Part shown: piece after piece, positions 10,482 to 21,188 of the stretch | Layout: each line of letters begins with the position of its first letter | Position numbering within the stretch: position 1 is the first letter of the stretch | From: Polynucleobacter campilacus | GTDB taxonomy: Bacteria; Pseudomonadota; Gammaproteobacteria; Burkholderiales; Burkholderiaceae | Direction of reading: 5' to 3' | Length of the DNA stretch: 64,000 bases | NCBI RefSeq assembly: GCF_002206625.1 | Contig: NZ_NGUP01000001.1 | Span: 186,001-250,000 of the forward strand | Notes under the pieces: model-generated | The model's input: only the letters and a program-made list of their open reading frames with translations | What the model was told of the DNA's origin: nothing | Database searches by the model: none | Made by a program: the position numbers and the translations under genes

Positions 10482-10655
10482 GCTTTTTAGTTAACTATCA
10501 GATTGTTAAGGGGTTTTGTCCCTGGAGGTAGATTTATCATTATATCGATGGGCAGAAAACGCGTCTAAGTAGTCCCAAGCTTGCTATCATCTTCCCACTT
10601 TAGTTTTAATTAATTACCCCCTTATTTAAACCTCTTTTTCCCTGCAAAGTACGCC

Positions 10656-13600
10656 GTGCAACTGAAATCCATCAAACTTTCCGGCTTTAAGTCTTTCGTC
10701 GACCCAACCCATTTTGAAATGCCTGGCCAATTAATTGGCGTTGTGGGTCCTAACGGTTGCGGAAAGTCGAACATTATTGACGCCGTCCGCTGGGTTTTGG
10801 GCGAATCTCGCGCTAGTGAGCTGCGGGGCGAATCGATGCAGGACGTCATTTTTAATGGCTCTGGATTGCGTAAGCCATCTGGTCGTGCCAGTGTGGAATT
10901 GATTTTTGATAATACAGAGGGGCGTGCTCAAGGTCAGTGGAGTGCTTTTACAGAGCTCGGAATCAAACGTGTTTTGACTCGTGATGGCAACTCCAGTTAC
11001 TACGTCAACAATCAAGTAGTGCGTCGTAAAGATATTCAAGATATTTTCTTGGGCACTGGTATGGGTCCAAGAGGTTACGCCATTATTGGTCAAGGAACCA
11101 TTAACCGAATTCTAGAAGCAAAGCCAGAAGAATTGCGTGTGTTCTTGGAGGAGGCTGCTGGTGTTTCTAAATATAAAGAACGTCGTAAAGAAACGGCATC
11201 GCGCTTAGAAGACACTGTAGAAAATTTAACGCGTGTTGAAGATATCTTGCGCGAGCTAGATCAGCAATTAACGCGTTTGGAAAAACAAGCTACAGTTGCT
11301 GAGCGTCACGCAGAGCTCTCAACACAAATGAAATCACAGCAGCAGTTGCTCTGGTTTGTGCGTCAAACTGAGGCTGGTAAAGAGCAAGAGCGCCATGCTA
11401 ATAGCATTCGTGATACCCAGGTTAGCTTGGAAGAGCAAACTGCTAAGTTACGCCATGCTGAGGCCGAATTAGAGACCATGCGTACCCAACAGTACGCATT
11501 GCAAGATAAGGTTTCTCAGGCCCAAGGTGATTTGTATCAAACTAACTCTGATGTGAGTCAGGTCGAGTCTCAGATTCATTATGTGCAAGAAGCACGTCAA
11601 CGCTTGCAACAACAAACCTTAGATTTGCAGGCACAGTTACAACGTTGGACTATTCAAGAGACTGATGCTGCACAAGCACAACGCACTACCGAGCATGAGT
11701 TATCTCTTGCAACAGAAAAAGAGCAAACCCTCTTGGCAGATCTCAATGGCTTGCAAGCACAGATGCCAGGCCGTGAAGAGGCTTATCAAACATCTGCTCG
11801 TGATCTCAATCAGGCGCGAGAAAGTTTGGCATCCATCGAGCAGCGCCTAGCAAGTTTGGGTGAGCGTATTCGTGCAATGTCTGCACAATCGGATGAGCTC
11901 AAAGGGCGCGAGACTCGCCTCACCAGCGAATTAGATGGTATGCGCAGGCCAGATGCAGAGGCTTTGCAAACTTCGATTGATCGCCAGGTGATGGCGCAGC
12001 GTAAGGTGGATGAGGCTAAGCAACGCGCAGTTGATACACAGCAACGCGTACCAGCTGCTGACGAGGCACGGAATGCCGCACAGCAAAAGACCCAGGCTGC
12101 AAACCAGGATCTTGCGCAAACTGAAGCGAAGTTAACAGCACTGACTGCTTTGCAAGCTAGTGTTCAAGCGCAAGGCAAGATTGGACCATGGCTAGAGAGC
12201 AAGGGCCTCAAAGAAAGCAAGCGACTCTGGCAAGAGCTGAAGGTTGAGAGTGGCTGGGAAGCTGCTTTGGAATCCGTATTGCGTGAACGCTTAGCCGCAG
12301 TAACAGCAAAGAGCGTTCAAGAAACATTGGCTCTGGCGAATGATGCTCCCCCAAGTCGTTTGGCAATTTTGCTCACTGAAGAAATTACGCCTGCACACAC
12401 CAATGTACCTGCTGATTTCACACCACTGCTAACGCGTGTTCAAAGTGCTGGTGCAGCAAGACTGACTTCTGTATTACAAGAATGGTTAGATAATATTTAT
12501 ATTGCTAGCAGCCTTGAAGATGCTTTGCATCGTCGTGAGAAATTACCCGCTGGTGGCGCTTTTGTTACTCAGCAAGGTCACTTAGTGAGCCGTGTCAGTG
12601 TTCAGCTCTACGCGGCAGACTCTGAGCAAGCTGGTATGTTGGCGCGCGCTCAAGAGATGGAAAGTCTTGAGAAACAATTACGTGCACAAAAACTCATGCA
12701 AAGTGAGTTGCAGAGTGAACTAGATCAGTGCGCGGCAAATTATCAAGCCGCACACCAAGCAGCAGAGCAAGCCCGTATTAATGCTGAGCATGCCGTGCAA
12801 GAAGCGCATGGTTTCGAAGTGGAAAGAATGCAGCTCACCCAAGCTGAAGAGCAATACAGCCAGCGTGCCGCACAAATTCAAAGCGAGTTGTCAGAATTAC
12901 ATCAGCAGATGGAGCAATTGGGTGTAAATCAAGTGCAATCAAGCGAGGAGCTAGCCAAATCAGAGCAGTCCAAACAAGGACTGCAAGATTCTCTCCAAGC
13001 AGCTCAAGAAAAATTAGAGCTGACCACTCAAGAGCGTGATCACTTACGTGAATCATTTCGTGCTGCTGAGATGGCAGCACAAGAAGCGGCATTTACTACT
13101 CGCTCATTGCAGCAACGTATTACTGATTTGCAACGTGATCAAAGTACAGCGCGTACCCAGATTATGGAGATCCAAGATAAGCATGACCTGGCCACACAAG
13201 AGCTGGCAGCTTTAAGTGATGAAGAGGCACAAGATAAATTACAAGGTTTATTGCTAGCCCGCAGTGCACGTGAGGCTTCCCTTGCGAATGCACGCACCGA
13301 ACAAGACGCTTTATTACATCAACTGCGTGAAGCTGATGAAGCCCGGATGCAAATAGAGCGTGGCTTACAGCCAATGCGTGACAAGGTAGTTGATTTACAG
13401 TTACGCGAACAAGCTGCCCGCTTGAACTACGAGCAATTTGCAACCTTATTAGCCGATGCTGAAGCCGATCTTATTGCCTTGGAGTCAAATTTCAATTCAG
13501 AATTGAAGGTGGGCGCCCTTCAAACTGAAGTGAATCGCTTAAATACCGAAATTCAATCCTTGGGTCCAGTGAATATGGCGGCTCTTGATGAGCTAGCGAG

Positions 13601-14177
13601 TTCACGTGAGCGTAAACAGTTCTTAGATGCACAATCTGCGGACTTGAATGAAGCAATGCAGACTTTGACAGATGCGATTGCGAAGATTGATGCTGAAACT
13701 CGTGATCTATTACAAGGAACTTTCGACCAAGTCAACACGCATTTCGGAAAATTATTCCCAGAGCTCTTTGGCGGTGGCCATGCCGAGCTTGTGATGACCG
13801 GCGAAGAAATTTTGGATTCAGGCGTTCAGGTCATGGCTCAGCCTCCAGGTAAGAAAAATAGCTCTATTCATCTTCTGTCTGGTGGTGAAAAAGCCTTGAC
13901 TGCAATTGCTTTGGTTTTCTCACTCTTCCTCCTCAATCCTGCCCCATTCTGCTTACTTGATGAGGTAGATGCTCCATTGGATGATGCAAATACCTTGCGC
14001 TATTCAAAGATGGTTGCCAAAATGTCAGAGAAGACGCAATTTGTATTCATCTCACATAACAAGATCACCATGGAAATTGCCCATCAACTTATTGGTGTCA
14101 CCATGCAAGAGCAAGGTGTATCCAGAATTGTGGCAGTAGATATCTCATCTGCTGTATCGATGGTGGAGGCCGCCTAA
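10656..14177 (+). CDS. smc: Chromosome partition protein SMC
   Basis: ATPase of the chromosome-organising condensin complex. The N-terminal head has Walker A GPNGCGKSN near residue 35. Two long coiled coils (about 170-500 and 660-1000) flank a hinge at about 505-650 that begins with GKIGPWLE. The C-terminal head carries the signature LSGGEK near 1075 and Walker B CLLDEVDAPLDDAN. The 1173 residues are typical. The start is GTG at 10656, directly before the conserved MQLKSIKLSGFKSF. ScpA and ScpB are not in the window. zipA follows without a gap. Confidence 0.97.
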   Translation: MQLKSIKLSGFKSFVDPTHFEMPGQLIGVVGPNGCGKSNIIDAVRWVLGESRASELRGESMQDVIFNGSGLRKPSGRASVELIFDNTEGRAQGQWSAFTELGIKRVLTRDGNSSYYVNNQVVRRKDIQDIFLGTGMGPRGYAIIGQGTINRILEAKPEELRVFLEEAAGVSKYKERRKETASRLEDTVENLTRVEDILRELDQQLTRLEKQATVAERHAELSTQMKSQQQLLWFVRQTEAGKEQERHANSIRDTQVSLEEQTAKLRHAEAELETMRTQQYALQDKVSQAQGDLYQTNSDVSQVESQIHYVQEARQRLQQQTLDLQAQLQRWTIQETDAAQAQRTTEHELSLATEKEQTLLADLNGLQAQMPGREEAYQTSARDLNQARESLASIEQRLASLGERIRAMSAQSDELKGRETRLTSELDGMRRPDAEALQTSIDRQVMAQRKVDEAKQRAVDTQQRVPAADEARNAAQQKTQAANQDLAQTEAKLTALTALQASVQAQGKIGPWLESKGLKESKRLWQELKVESGWEAALESVLRERLAAVTAKSVQETLALANDAPPSRLAILLTEEITPAHTNVPADFTPLLTRVQSAGAARLTSVLQEWLDNIYIASSLEDALHRREKLPAGGAFVTQQGHLVSRVSVQLYAADSEQAGMLARAQEMESLEKQLRAQKLMQSELQSELDQCAANYQAAHQAAEQARINAEHAVQEAHGFEVERMQLTQAEEQYSQRAAQIQSELSELHQQMEQLGVNQVQSSEELAKSEQSKQGLQDSLQAAQEKLELTTQERDHLRESFRAAEMAAQEAAFTTRSLQQRITDLQRDQSTARTQIMEIQDKHDLATQELAALSDEEAQDKLQGLLLARSAREASLANARTEQDALLHQLREADEARMQIERGLQPMRDKVVDLQLREQAARLNYEQFATLLADAEADLIALESNFNSELKVGALQTEVNRLNTEIQSLGPVNMAALDELASSRERKQFLDAQSADLNEAMQTLTDAIAKIDAETRDLLQGTFDQVNTHFGKLFPELFGGGHAELVMTGEEILDSGVQVMAQPPGKKNSSIHLLSGGEKALTAIALVFSLFLLNPAPFCLLDEVDAPLDDANTLRYSKMVAKMSEKTQFVFISHNKITMEIAHQLIGVTMQEQGVSRIVAVDISSAVSMVEAA

Positions 14178-15233
14178 GTGTACGTAGAACAAATCATGAC
14201 GAGTTTAGGTTTGTCTGATTTGCAATTTGCATTAGCTGCCATTGGTTTAGTGATTTTGACACTGGTAGCCATTCTTAATTTTAAATATGCACGTGCTCGT
14301 CGCCAAGCGCGAGAGCAGTCCCTATTTACGGATGATCGCTTTGGTCGTGAGCCTAGTTCTGCTGATCCAGACATAGGGCGCAGCGAGCCAAGCTTTGGAT
14401 CTACCTCAACAGCAAACTCTATTCCCGAGAAATTTACTATTGATCCTCGCATTGATTGCGTCATCACACTTCGTTTTGACGAGGCTATTGCTGGATCAGA
14501 GATCTTAGAAGAGATTCATGATTGGGCCGATTCGCAAGTACAAGCTACTGCTAGGTGGGTATGCGAAGGCCTGAATGCTGACCAAGATGCGGCAGAGGAT
14601 TGGGAAGGACTTAAGCCTGGATCTAGCTATTTAGAGTTACAGCTAGCCATTCAATTGGTAAGTCGCCGTGGCGCTATTGGAGTATTGGAGCTTTCTGATT
14701 TTTGCTCACGTGCACAAGCGCTCGCCGAGACTTTGGGTTCTCAAATTGATATGCCTAGTGTGAACACGATGCTAGAAAGCGCTAAAGAGCTAGATGTGAT
14801 GGCTGCTGATAGCGATATCCAGCTGAGCATCAATGTTTTATTTGATGAACCATGTCCATGGGGTAACTTTGATGCCCTCATGCGTCAGCGTGGTTTTAAA
14901 TTAGCTCGTAACGGTAGGCAATATGAGTTCTATAGCAATGAGGGACTTGTCTTTAGTAGTGCTGATTTAGATCCCAATTCACCTGTATCGCAATTGACTT
15001 TATTGCTTGAAGTTCCATTAGTTGTACAGGAAGAGCGTGCCTTCGAAAGAATGCTTGCTGAAGGTGTTGAGCTTGCTCAAGCTGCCCATGGCCGTTTAGT
15101 AGATGACAATGGCATTAACTTGAGTGAAGCTGCTGTAGTAAGTATTCGTCAGCATCTTGATCTTCTTTATGCCAATCTAGAGAAGTCTGGTGTTCCTGCT
15201 GGATCTTCTACGGCTAGCAGACTCTTTAGCTAG
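14178..15233 (+). CDS. zipA: Cell division protein ZipA-like, FtsZ-binding C-terminal domain
   Basis: Membrane anchor that tethers FtsZ to the inner membrane at the division site. One N-terminal membrane segment (about residues 14-35) is followed by a basic RARRQARE stretch and a linker. The C-terminal half (about 190-340) looks like the ZipA FtsZ-binding domain, with the segment PWGNFDALM followed by GFKL and an elongated beta-sheet pattern. The start GTG at 14178 directly follows the smc stop codon, and ligA begins nine bases after it. The smc-zipA-ligA order is well known in betaproteobacteria and supports the call, as sequence conservation in this family is low. Confidence 0.83.
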   Translation: MYVEQIMTSLGLSDLQFALAAIGLVILTLVAILNFKYARARRQAREQSLFTDDRFGREPSSADPDIGRSEPSFGSTSTANSIPEKFTIDPRIDCVITLRFDEAIAGSEILEEIHDWADSQVQATARWVCEGLNADQDAAEDWEGLKPGSSYLELQLAIQLVSRRGAIGVLELSDFCSRAQALAETLGSQIDMPSVNTMLESAKELDVMAADSDIQLSINVLFDEPCPWGNFDALMRQRGFKLARNGRQYEFYSNEGLVFSSADLDPNSPVSQLTLLLEVPLVVQEERAFERMLAEGVELAQAAHGRLVDDNGINLSEAAVVSIRQHLDLLYANLEKSGVPAGSSTASRLFS

Positions 15234-17258
<2,025 letters not shown>

Positions 17259-17271
17259 GATTCTTTCTCAT

Positions 17272-18036
17272 ATGAATTCATTACATCAAGAATTTTCTCT
17301 AATTGCTAAATCTTGGGATAACTTGGGACCAATTTCTGATTTAGAGAAGCAAGTTCGTATTGATTTAGCAACGGCCTATCAACTCGCGTATCTTAAAAAT
17401 TGGGATGACGGAATCTATACCCATATATCTGCAGCGATCCCAGGCGAAGAAGGCGCTTATTTGCTCAATCAGTTTGGACTACGCTTTAATGAGGTTACTC
17501 CGCAGAATTTAGTGAAGGTCAATATTGAAGGCAAGATATTGTCTGGTGATGGCCCAGTCAATCAATCGGGTTTTGCAATTCATGGAGCAGTACATGCAGC
17601 AAGGTTAGATGCACATTGTGTATTTCATTTGCATGCAGATGCTGTGATTGCTGTATCGGCCCAGAAGCAAGGGCTATTGCCGATTTCTCAGCATGCCTTG
17701 CGTTTTTATCAAGATATGGGCTACCACCCGTATCAGGGCTTAGCCCTTTCATCGCAAGAGCAGGATTCCTTGATTGCAAACTTGGGTAATAAGAAGGCCA
17801 TGCTATTACACAATCATGGCAGTATTGTTTGTGGGATATCTATTCAGCAAGCGTTTTATTTAATGGATGTACTCGATAAGGCCTGCAACATTCAGCTGCT
17901 AGCTGGATCCCAGGGGGATCTTGTATATCCCCCTACAGCTATCTGCGAATTAACCTACGAGCAGCTTTGTAGTGATGGTGATCAGGAGGGTCAGCTAGAA
18001 TGGCCTGCATATCAACGTTTGTTTATTAACTATTAG
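17272..18036 (+). CDS. Class II aldolase/adducin family protein
   Basis: A 254-residue protein of the class II aldolase/adducin superfamily, zinc enzymes acting on sugar phosphates or hydroxy acids. The metal-binding histidines are visible in the FHLHADA segment (about residue 118) and in LHNHG (about 180). The region before them (YLLNQFGLRF, then the SGDGPVNQSG segment) matches the family fold. The substrate cannot be read from the sequence. It starts 13 bases after ligA and is followed within 12 bases by a small tautomerase, so the pair is probably the tail of the smc-zipA-ligA transcript or has a weak promoter inside ligA. Confidence 0.82.
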   Translation: MNSLHQEFSLIAKSWDNLGPISDLEKQVRIDLATAYQLAYLKNWDDGIYTHISAAIPGEEGAYLLNQFGLRFNEVTPQNLVKVNIEGKILSGDGPVNQSGFAIHGAVHAARLDAHCVFHLHADAVIAVSAQKQGLLPISQHALRFYQDMGYHPYQGLALSSQEQDSLIANLGNKKAMLLHNHGSIVCGISIQQAFYLMDVLDKACNIQLLAGSQGDLVYPPTAICELTYEQLCSDGDQEGQLEWPAYQRLFINY

Positions 18037-18048
18037 TCGGAGGTAAAG

Positions 18049-18231
18049 ATGCCGGTCATTCAAGTTCAATTATTTGAAGGTCGTACAGAAGATGTGAAGC
18101 GTGAGTATGCAAAAGCCATTACTGAAGCTGCCGTCAAAATTATGGGTTGCTCTGCTGAGTCTGTAGATGTGATCTATCAAGACATCAAAAAATCAGATTG
18201 GGCTACTGCAGGTAAGTTATGGAGTGATTAG
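18049..18231 (+). CDS. 4-oxalocrotonate tautomerase family protein
   Basis: A 60-residue tautomerase with the catalytic proline at position 2, exposed once the initiator Met is removed (MPVIQVQLFEGRT). Family members move a double bond between keto and enol forms and work as small oligomers. The C-terminal KKSDWATAGKL is typical of the 4-oxalocrotonate tautomerase group. A good ribosome binding site (CGGAGG) precedes the ATG. The physiological substrate is unknown. The neighbouring aldolase-like gene suggests a shared small catabolic or detoxifying role, but that is only inference. Confidence 0.88.
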   Translation: MPVIQVQLFEGRTEDVKREYAKAITEAAVKIMGCSAESVDVIYQDIKKSDWATAGKLWSD

Positions 18232-18250
18232 TTCTAACTTGTATTCATCA

Positions 18251-18277
18251 AATCCCCATTCATTGGGGATTTTTTTA
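18251..18277 (+). terminator. Rho-independent terminator after the tautomerase gene
   Basis: An eight-base-pair stem (AATCCCCA, 18251-18258, with 18264-18271) and a five-base loop are followed by a run of T. It closes the plus-strand run beginning at smc and overlaps the end of the convergent LysR gene. Confidence 0.85.
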
Positions 18278-19198
18278 TTCAATATGCTCCGGGGGAAGGC
18301 CTTTCCACCATTCCCCTTTAAATTGACCCTGTAGCCAATCAATACACTGACTCACTTTAGTGGGTACATGTTTAGGCGACGAAAATACTGCATGCATTTC
18401 TTGACTTGGTAGCAGCCAGTCTTCCATTACTGGTTGTAACACTTGATCTTGAATTGATTGATGTGCCACATAGCAGGGCAGTGCTGCTAAGCCCATTCCT
18501 GCTCTCGCGGCCGAAAGAATGGAAGAAAGGTTATTTGAAATAAATGGACCCTTCACCTCAACAACCTCAGTTTGATTTTGGGGATTTGTAAAGCTCCAGC
18601 GATGATCGCTTTGTGCTGTTGTATAGATCAGGGCACGATGTTTTTTGATATCTTCTGGCACTTTAGGTGATGGGTGTTCTTGAAGATATTTAGGATTAGC
18701 AACTAATATCCAGGGATTCATACCGATGAATCGGGAGCCCAATGAGGAGTCCGGTAGATTTCTCATTCGGATTGCTAAATCCACTCCTTGCTCAACGAGA
18801 TTGATGTAGCGGTCATCCATACTCAAATCTACTTCTAGCTCTGGATGGTGCGACATAAATTCTAGGATGGAGGGTGTTAGTACGCGGCGCCCAAAAGCAA
18901 CTGAAGAGCTGATGGTTAACTTCCCACGTACTTTAGATTGCATTAATGAGGCGAGATCATCAGCCTCGTTAATTTCTTGAGAAATGATTTTGCATTTTTC
19001 GTAGTAGAGCTTGCCAATTTCAGTTGCCATAACTCCACGTGTGCTGCGATGCAGCAATAGAGTGCCTAAACGTTTTTCCAGGCTAGCTACAAACTTCGTT
19101 GCCGTTGGTTGGGTAATACCCAAGTCCTCAGCGGCCTTGCTAAAGGAGCCTGTCTCAACAATTCGAATAAATAGAAATATGCCTTGGACGCGATCCAT
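18275..19198 (-). CDS. LysR-family transcriptional regulator
   Basis: Transcription factor of 307 residues. The N-terminal winged helix-turn-helix (about residues 15-60: GSFSKAAEDLGITQP) is textbook LysR, and the rest is a substrate-binding effector domain of two alpha/beta lobes. It is transcribed divergently from the glyoxylate carboligase gene, the usual arrangement when a LysR protein controls its neighbour, and the 134-base gap contains an inverted repeat of LysR-box form. Control of gcl is inferred. The inducer is unknown; glyoxylate or a related acid is possible. Confidence 0.92.
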   Translation of the reverse strand: MDRVQGIFLFIRIVETGSFSKAAEDLGITQPTATKFVASLEKRLGTLLLHRSTRGVMATEIGKLYYEKCKIISQEINEADDLASLMQSKVRGKLTISSSVAFGRRVLTPSILEFMSHHPELEVDLSMDDRYINLVEQGVDLAIRMRNLPDSSLGSRFIGMNPWILVANPKYLQEHPSPKVPEDIKKHRALIYTTAQSDHRWSFTNPQNQTEVVEVKGPFISNNLSSILSAARAGMGLAALPCYVAHQSIQDQVLQPVMEDWLLPSQEMHAVFSSPKHVPTKVSQCIDWLQGQFKGEWWKGLPPEHIE

Positions 19199-19235
19199 AG
19201 TGCTTTTTAAGGGTTTAGGTGCACTATTTTTACAC

Positions 19236-19252
19236 TATTCCGTGGTGGAATA
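19236..19252. promoter_or_regulatory. Candidate LysR operator before gcl
   Basis: Perfect six-base arms TATTCC and GGAATA are separated by five bases, and the site contains the T-N11-A spacing of LysR boxes. It lies between the divergent LysR gene and gcl, 80 bases before the gcl start and 37 bases before the regulator start. Confidence 0.5.
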
Positions 19253-19332
19253 CTAGATATAGATTTGCTGATCTTCCCAAAATAGGCAAATTTGACCATC
19301 ATTGCCCCTACAACAACATTGGGAGGCAAATC

Positions 19333-21123
19333 ATGGCAAAAATGAAGGCAGCAATGGCAGCGGTTTTGGTAATGGAAAAAGAAGGCATTACTACTGCTTT
19401 CGGAGTCCCTGGCGCTGCAATTAATCCACTCTATGCGCAACTTCGTGAACGTCAGTCGATTACCCATATTTTGGCACGCCACGTAGAAGGTGCATCGCAC
19501 ATGGCTGAAGGTTATACCCGTGCGAAGGCTGGCAATATTGGCGTCTGTATTGGTACATCTGGTCCTGCTGGAACCGACATGATCACCGGCTTATATTCAG
19601 CGAGCGCTGATTCCATTCCAATTCTTTGTATTACAGGCCAAGCACCACGTGCACGTTTGTACAAAGAAGATTTCCAAGCTGTTGATATTGAGAGTATTGC
19701 TAAGCCTGTTACCAAATGGGCTGTTACCGTTCGTGAGCCAGGTTTAGTGCCACGCGTATTTCAACAAGCATTTCACATCATGCGCTCTGGACGTCCAGGG
19801 CCGGTATTAATCGATTTGCCAATCGATGTTCAGATGGCTGAAATTGAATTCGATATCGATACTTATGAGCCATTGGCGGTTTATAAGCCTACTCCAAGCC
19901 GTAAGCAAATCGAAAAAGCGATGGAAATGTTAATGACTGCCGAGAAGCCATTGATTGTGGCTGGCGGCGGAATCATCAATGCAGATGCCTCTAAGTTATT
20001 AGTAGAGTTTGCCGAGATAATGAACATTCCAGTCATTCCAACTTTAATGGGTTGGGGATCAATTCCAGATGACCACCCCTTAATGGCTGGTATGGTTGGC
20101 TTGCAAACTTCGCATCGCTACGGCAATGCAACTATGCTAGCAAGCGACTTTGTATTAGGCATTGGCAACCGTTGGGCTAATCGTCACACCGGTTCAATTG
20201 ATGTATATACCAAAGGCCGTAAGTTTGTTCACGTTGATATTGAGCCTACCCAAATTGGTCGTGTATTTACGCCTGACTATGGAATTGTTTCCGATGCTAA
20301 AGCAGCTCTTGAGTTATTTGTTGAAGTTGCTAAAGATTGGAAGGCAAAAGGCAAACTTAATAATTACGGTGATTGGGTAAGTCGTTGCCAAGAGCGTAAG
20401 AAGCTCATGTTGCGTAAAACTGATTTTGATAACATTCCAGTCAAACCACAACGTGTTTATCAGGAGATGAACACTGCATTTGGTCGCGATACTATTTATG
20501 TGACCACCATTGGTTTATCGCAAATTGCAGGTGGACAGTTCTTGCATGTGTATGGCGATCGCCAGTGGATTAACTGCGGGCAAGCTGGCCCATTAGGCTG
20601 GACTATTCCTGCTGCTCTAGGTGTATTGGCTGCTGATCCTACTCGTACCGTCGTTGGTTTATCAGGTGATTACGACTTCCAGTTCTTAATTGAAGAGCTG
20701 GCTGTAGGTGCGCAATTTAAATTGCCTCTAGTAATGGTATTGGTGAACAACAGCTATCTCGGATTAATTCGTCAGGCGCAACGCGGATTCGATATGGATT
20801 ACTGCGTACAGTTGGCCTTTGACAATATCAACGTCGACGATACAACCCTCAAGGGCTATGGCGTTGACCATGGCAAAGTGGTTGAAGGTTTAGGTTGCAA
20901 ATTAATCCGTGTAAGCGATCCTGCCAAGATTAATGCTGCTTTAGTTGAAGCGCAGAAGATGGCTAAACACTTCATGGTGCCAGTAGTGGTTGAGGTGATC
21001 ATGGAAAAGGTAACCAATATTGCGATGGGCATGGAGATTGACAATATCAATGAGTTTGAAGAAGTTGATTGTCGTCACCCAGCTGGTCGTGAGGGCTTAC
21101 AAATGGCAGGCCTCTTAGACTAA
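19333..21123 (+). CDS. gcl: Glyoxylate carboligase (tartronate-semialdehyde synthase)
   Basis: Thiamine-diphosphate enzyme that condenses two glyoxylate molecules to tartronate semialdehyde and CO2, the first step of the glycerate pathway. Starting at the ATG at 19333, which has GGGAGG seven bases upstream, the protein is 596 residues, close to the E. coli enzyme. Residue 51 is Val ([13 protein letters not shown]) where most related enzymes have the catalytic Glu, the known hallmark of this enzyme. The C-terminal cofactor domain includes GDYDFQF and NNSYLGLIR. The frame is open upstream to 19219 but conservation begins here. The partner genes hyi and glxR are not adjacent; a terminator follows at once. 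Confidence 0.95.
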   Translation: MAKMKAAMAAVLVMEKEGITTAFGVPGAAINPLYAQLRERQSITHILARHVEGASHMAEGYTRAKAGNIGVCIGTSGPAGTDMITGLYSASADSIPILCITGQAPRARLYKEDFQAVDIESIAKPVTKWAVTVREPGLVPRVFQQAFHIMRSGRPGPVLIDLPIDVQMAEIEFDIDTYEPLAVYKPTPSRKQIEKAMEMLMTAEKPLIVAGGGIINADASKLLVEFAEIMNIPVIPTLMGWGSIPDDHPLMAGMVGLQTSHRYGNATMLASDFVLGIGNRWANRHTGSIDVYTKGRKFVHVDIEPTQIGRVFTPDYGIVSDAKAALELFVEVAKDWKAKGKLNNYGDWVSRCQERKKLMLRKTDFDNIPVKPQRVYQEMNTAFGRDTIYVTTIGLSQIAGGQFLHVYGDRQWINCGQAGPLGWTIPAALGVLAADPTRTVVGLSGDYDFQFLIEELAVGAQFKLPLVMVLVNNSYLGLIRQAQRGFDMDYCVQLAFDNINVDDTTLKGYGVDHGKVVEGLGCKLIRVSDPAKINAALVEAQKMAKHFMVPVVVEVIMEKVTNIAMGMEIDNINEFEEVDCRHPAGREGLQMAGLLD

Positions 21124-21145
21124 GCATTCAAGAAGTTTGTATTGC

Positions 21146-21180
21146 AAGAGCCCAGCTTAAAACCTGGGCTCTTTCTTTTT
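21146..21180 (+). terminator. Rho-independent terminator of gcl
   Basis: A ten-base-pair GC-rich stem (AAGAGCCCAG at 21146-21155 with its complement at 21164-21173) and an eight-base loop are followed by TTCTTTTT. Located 22 bases after the gcl stop, between convergent gcl and glnD. Confidence 0.9.
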
Positions 21181-21188
21181 GTGGGTGA

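Noticed and set aside
10481..10510. TTAAC...GTTAA repeat between dapD and smc as an operator
   Set aside because: Five-base arms in AT-rich sequence are too weak to support a call.
17558..17779. Minus-strand open frame in the aldolase-like gene
   Set aside because: Antisense shadow of a gene with clear metal-binding motifs; no start signal or family match.
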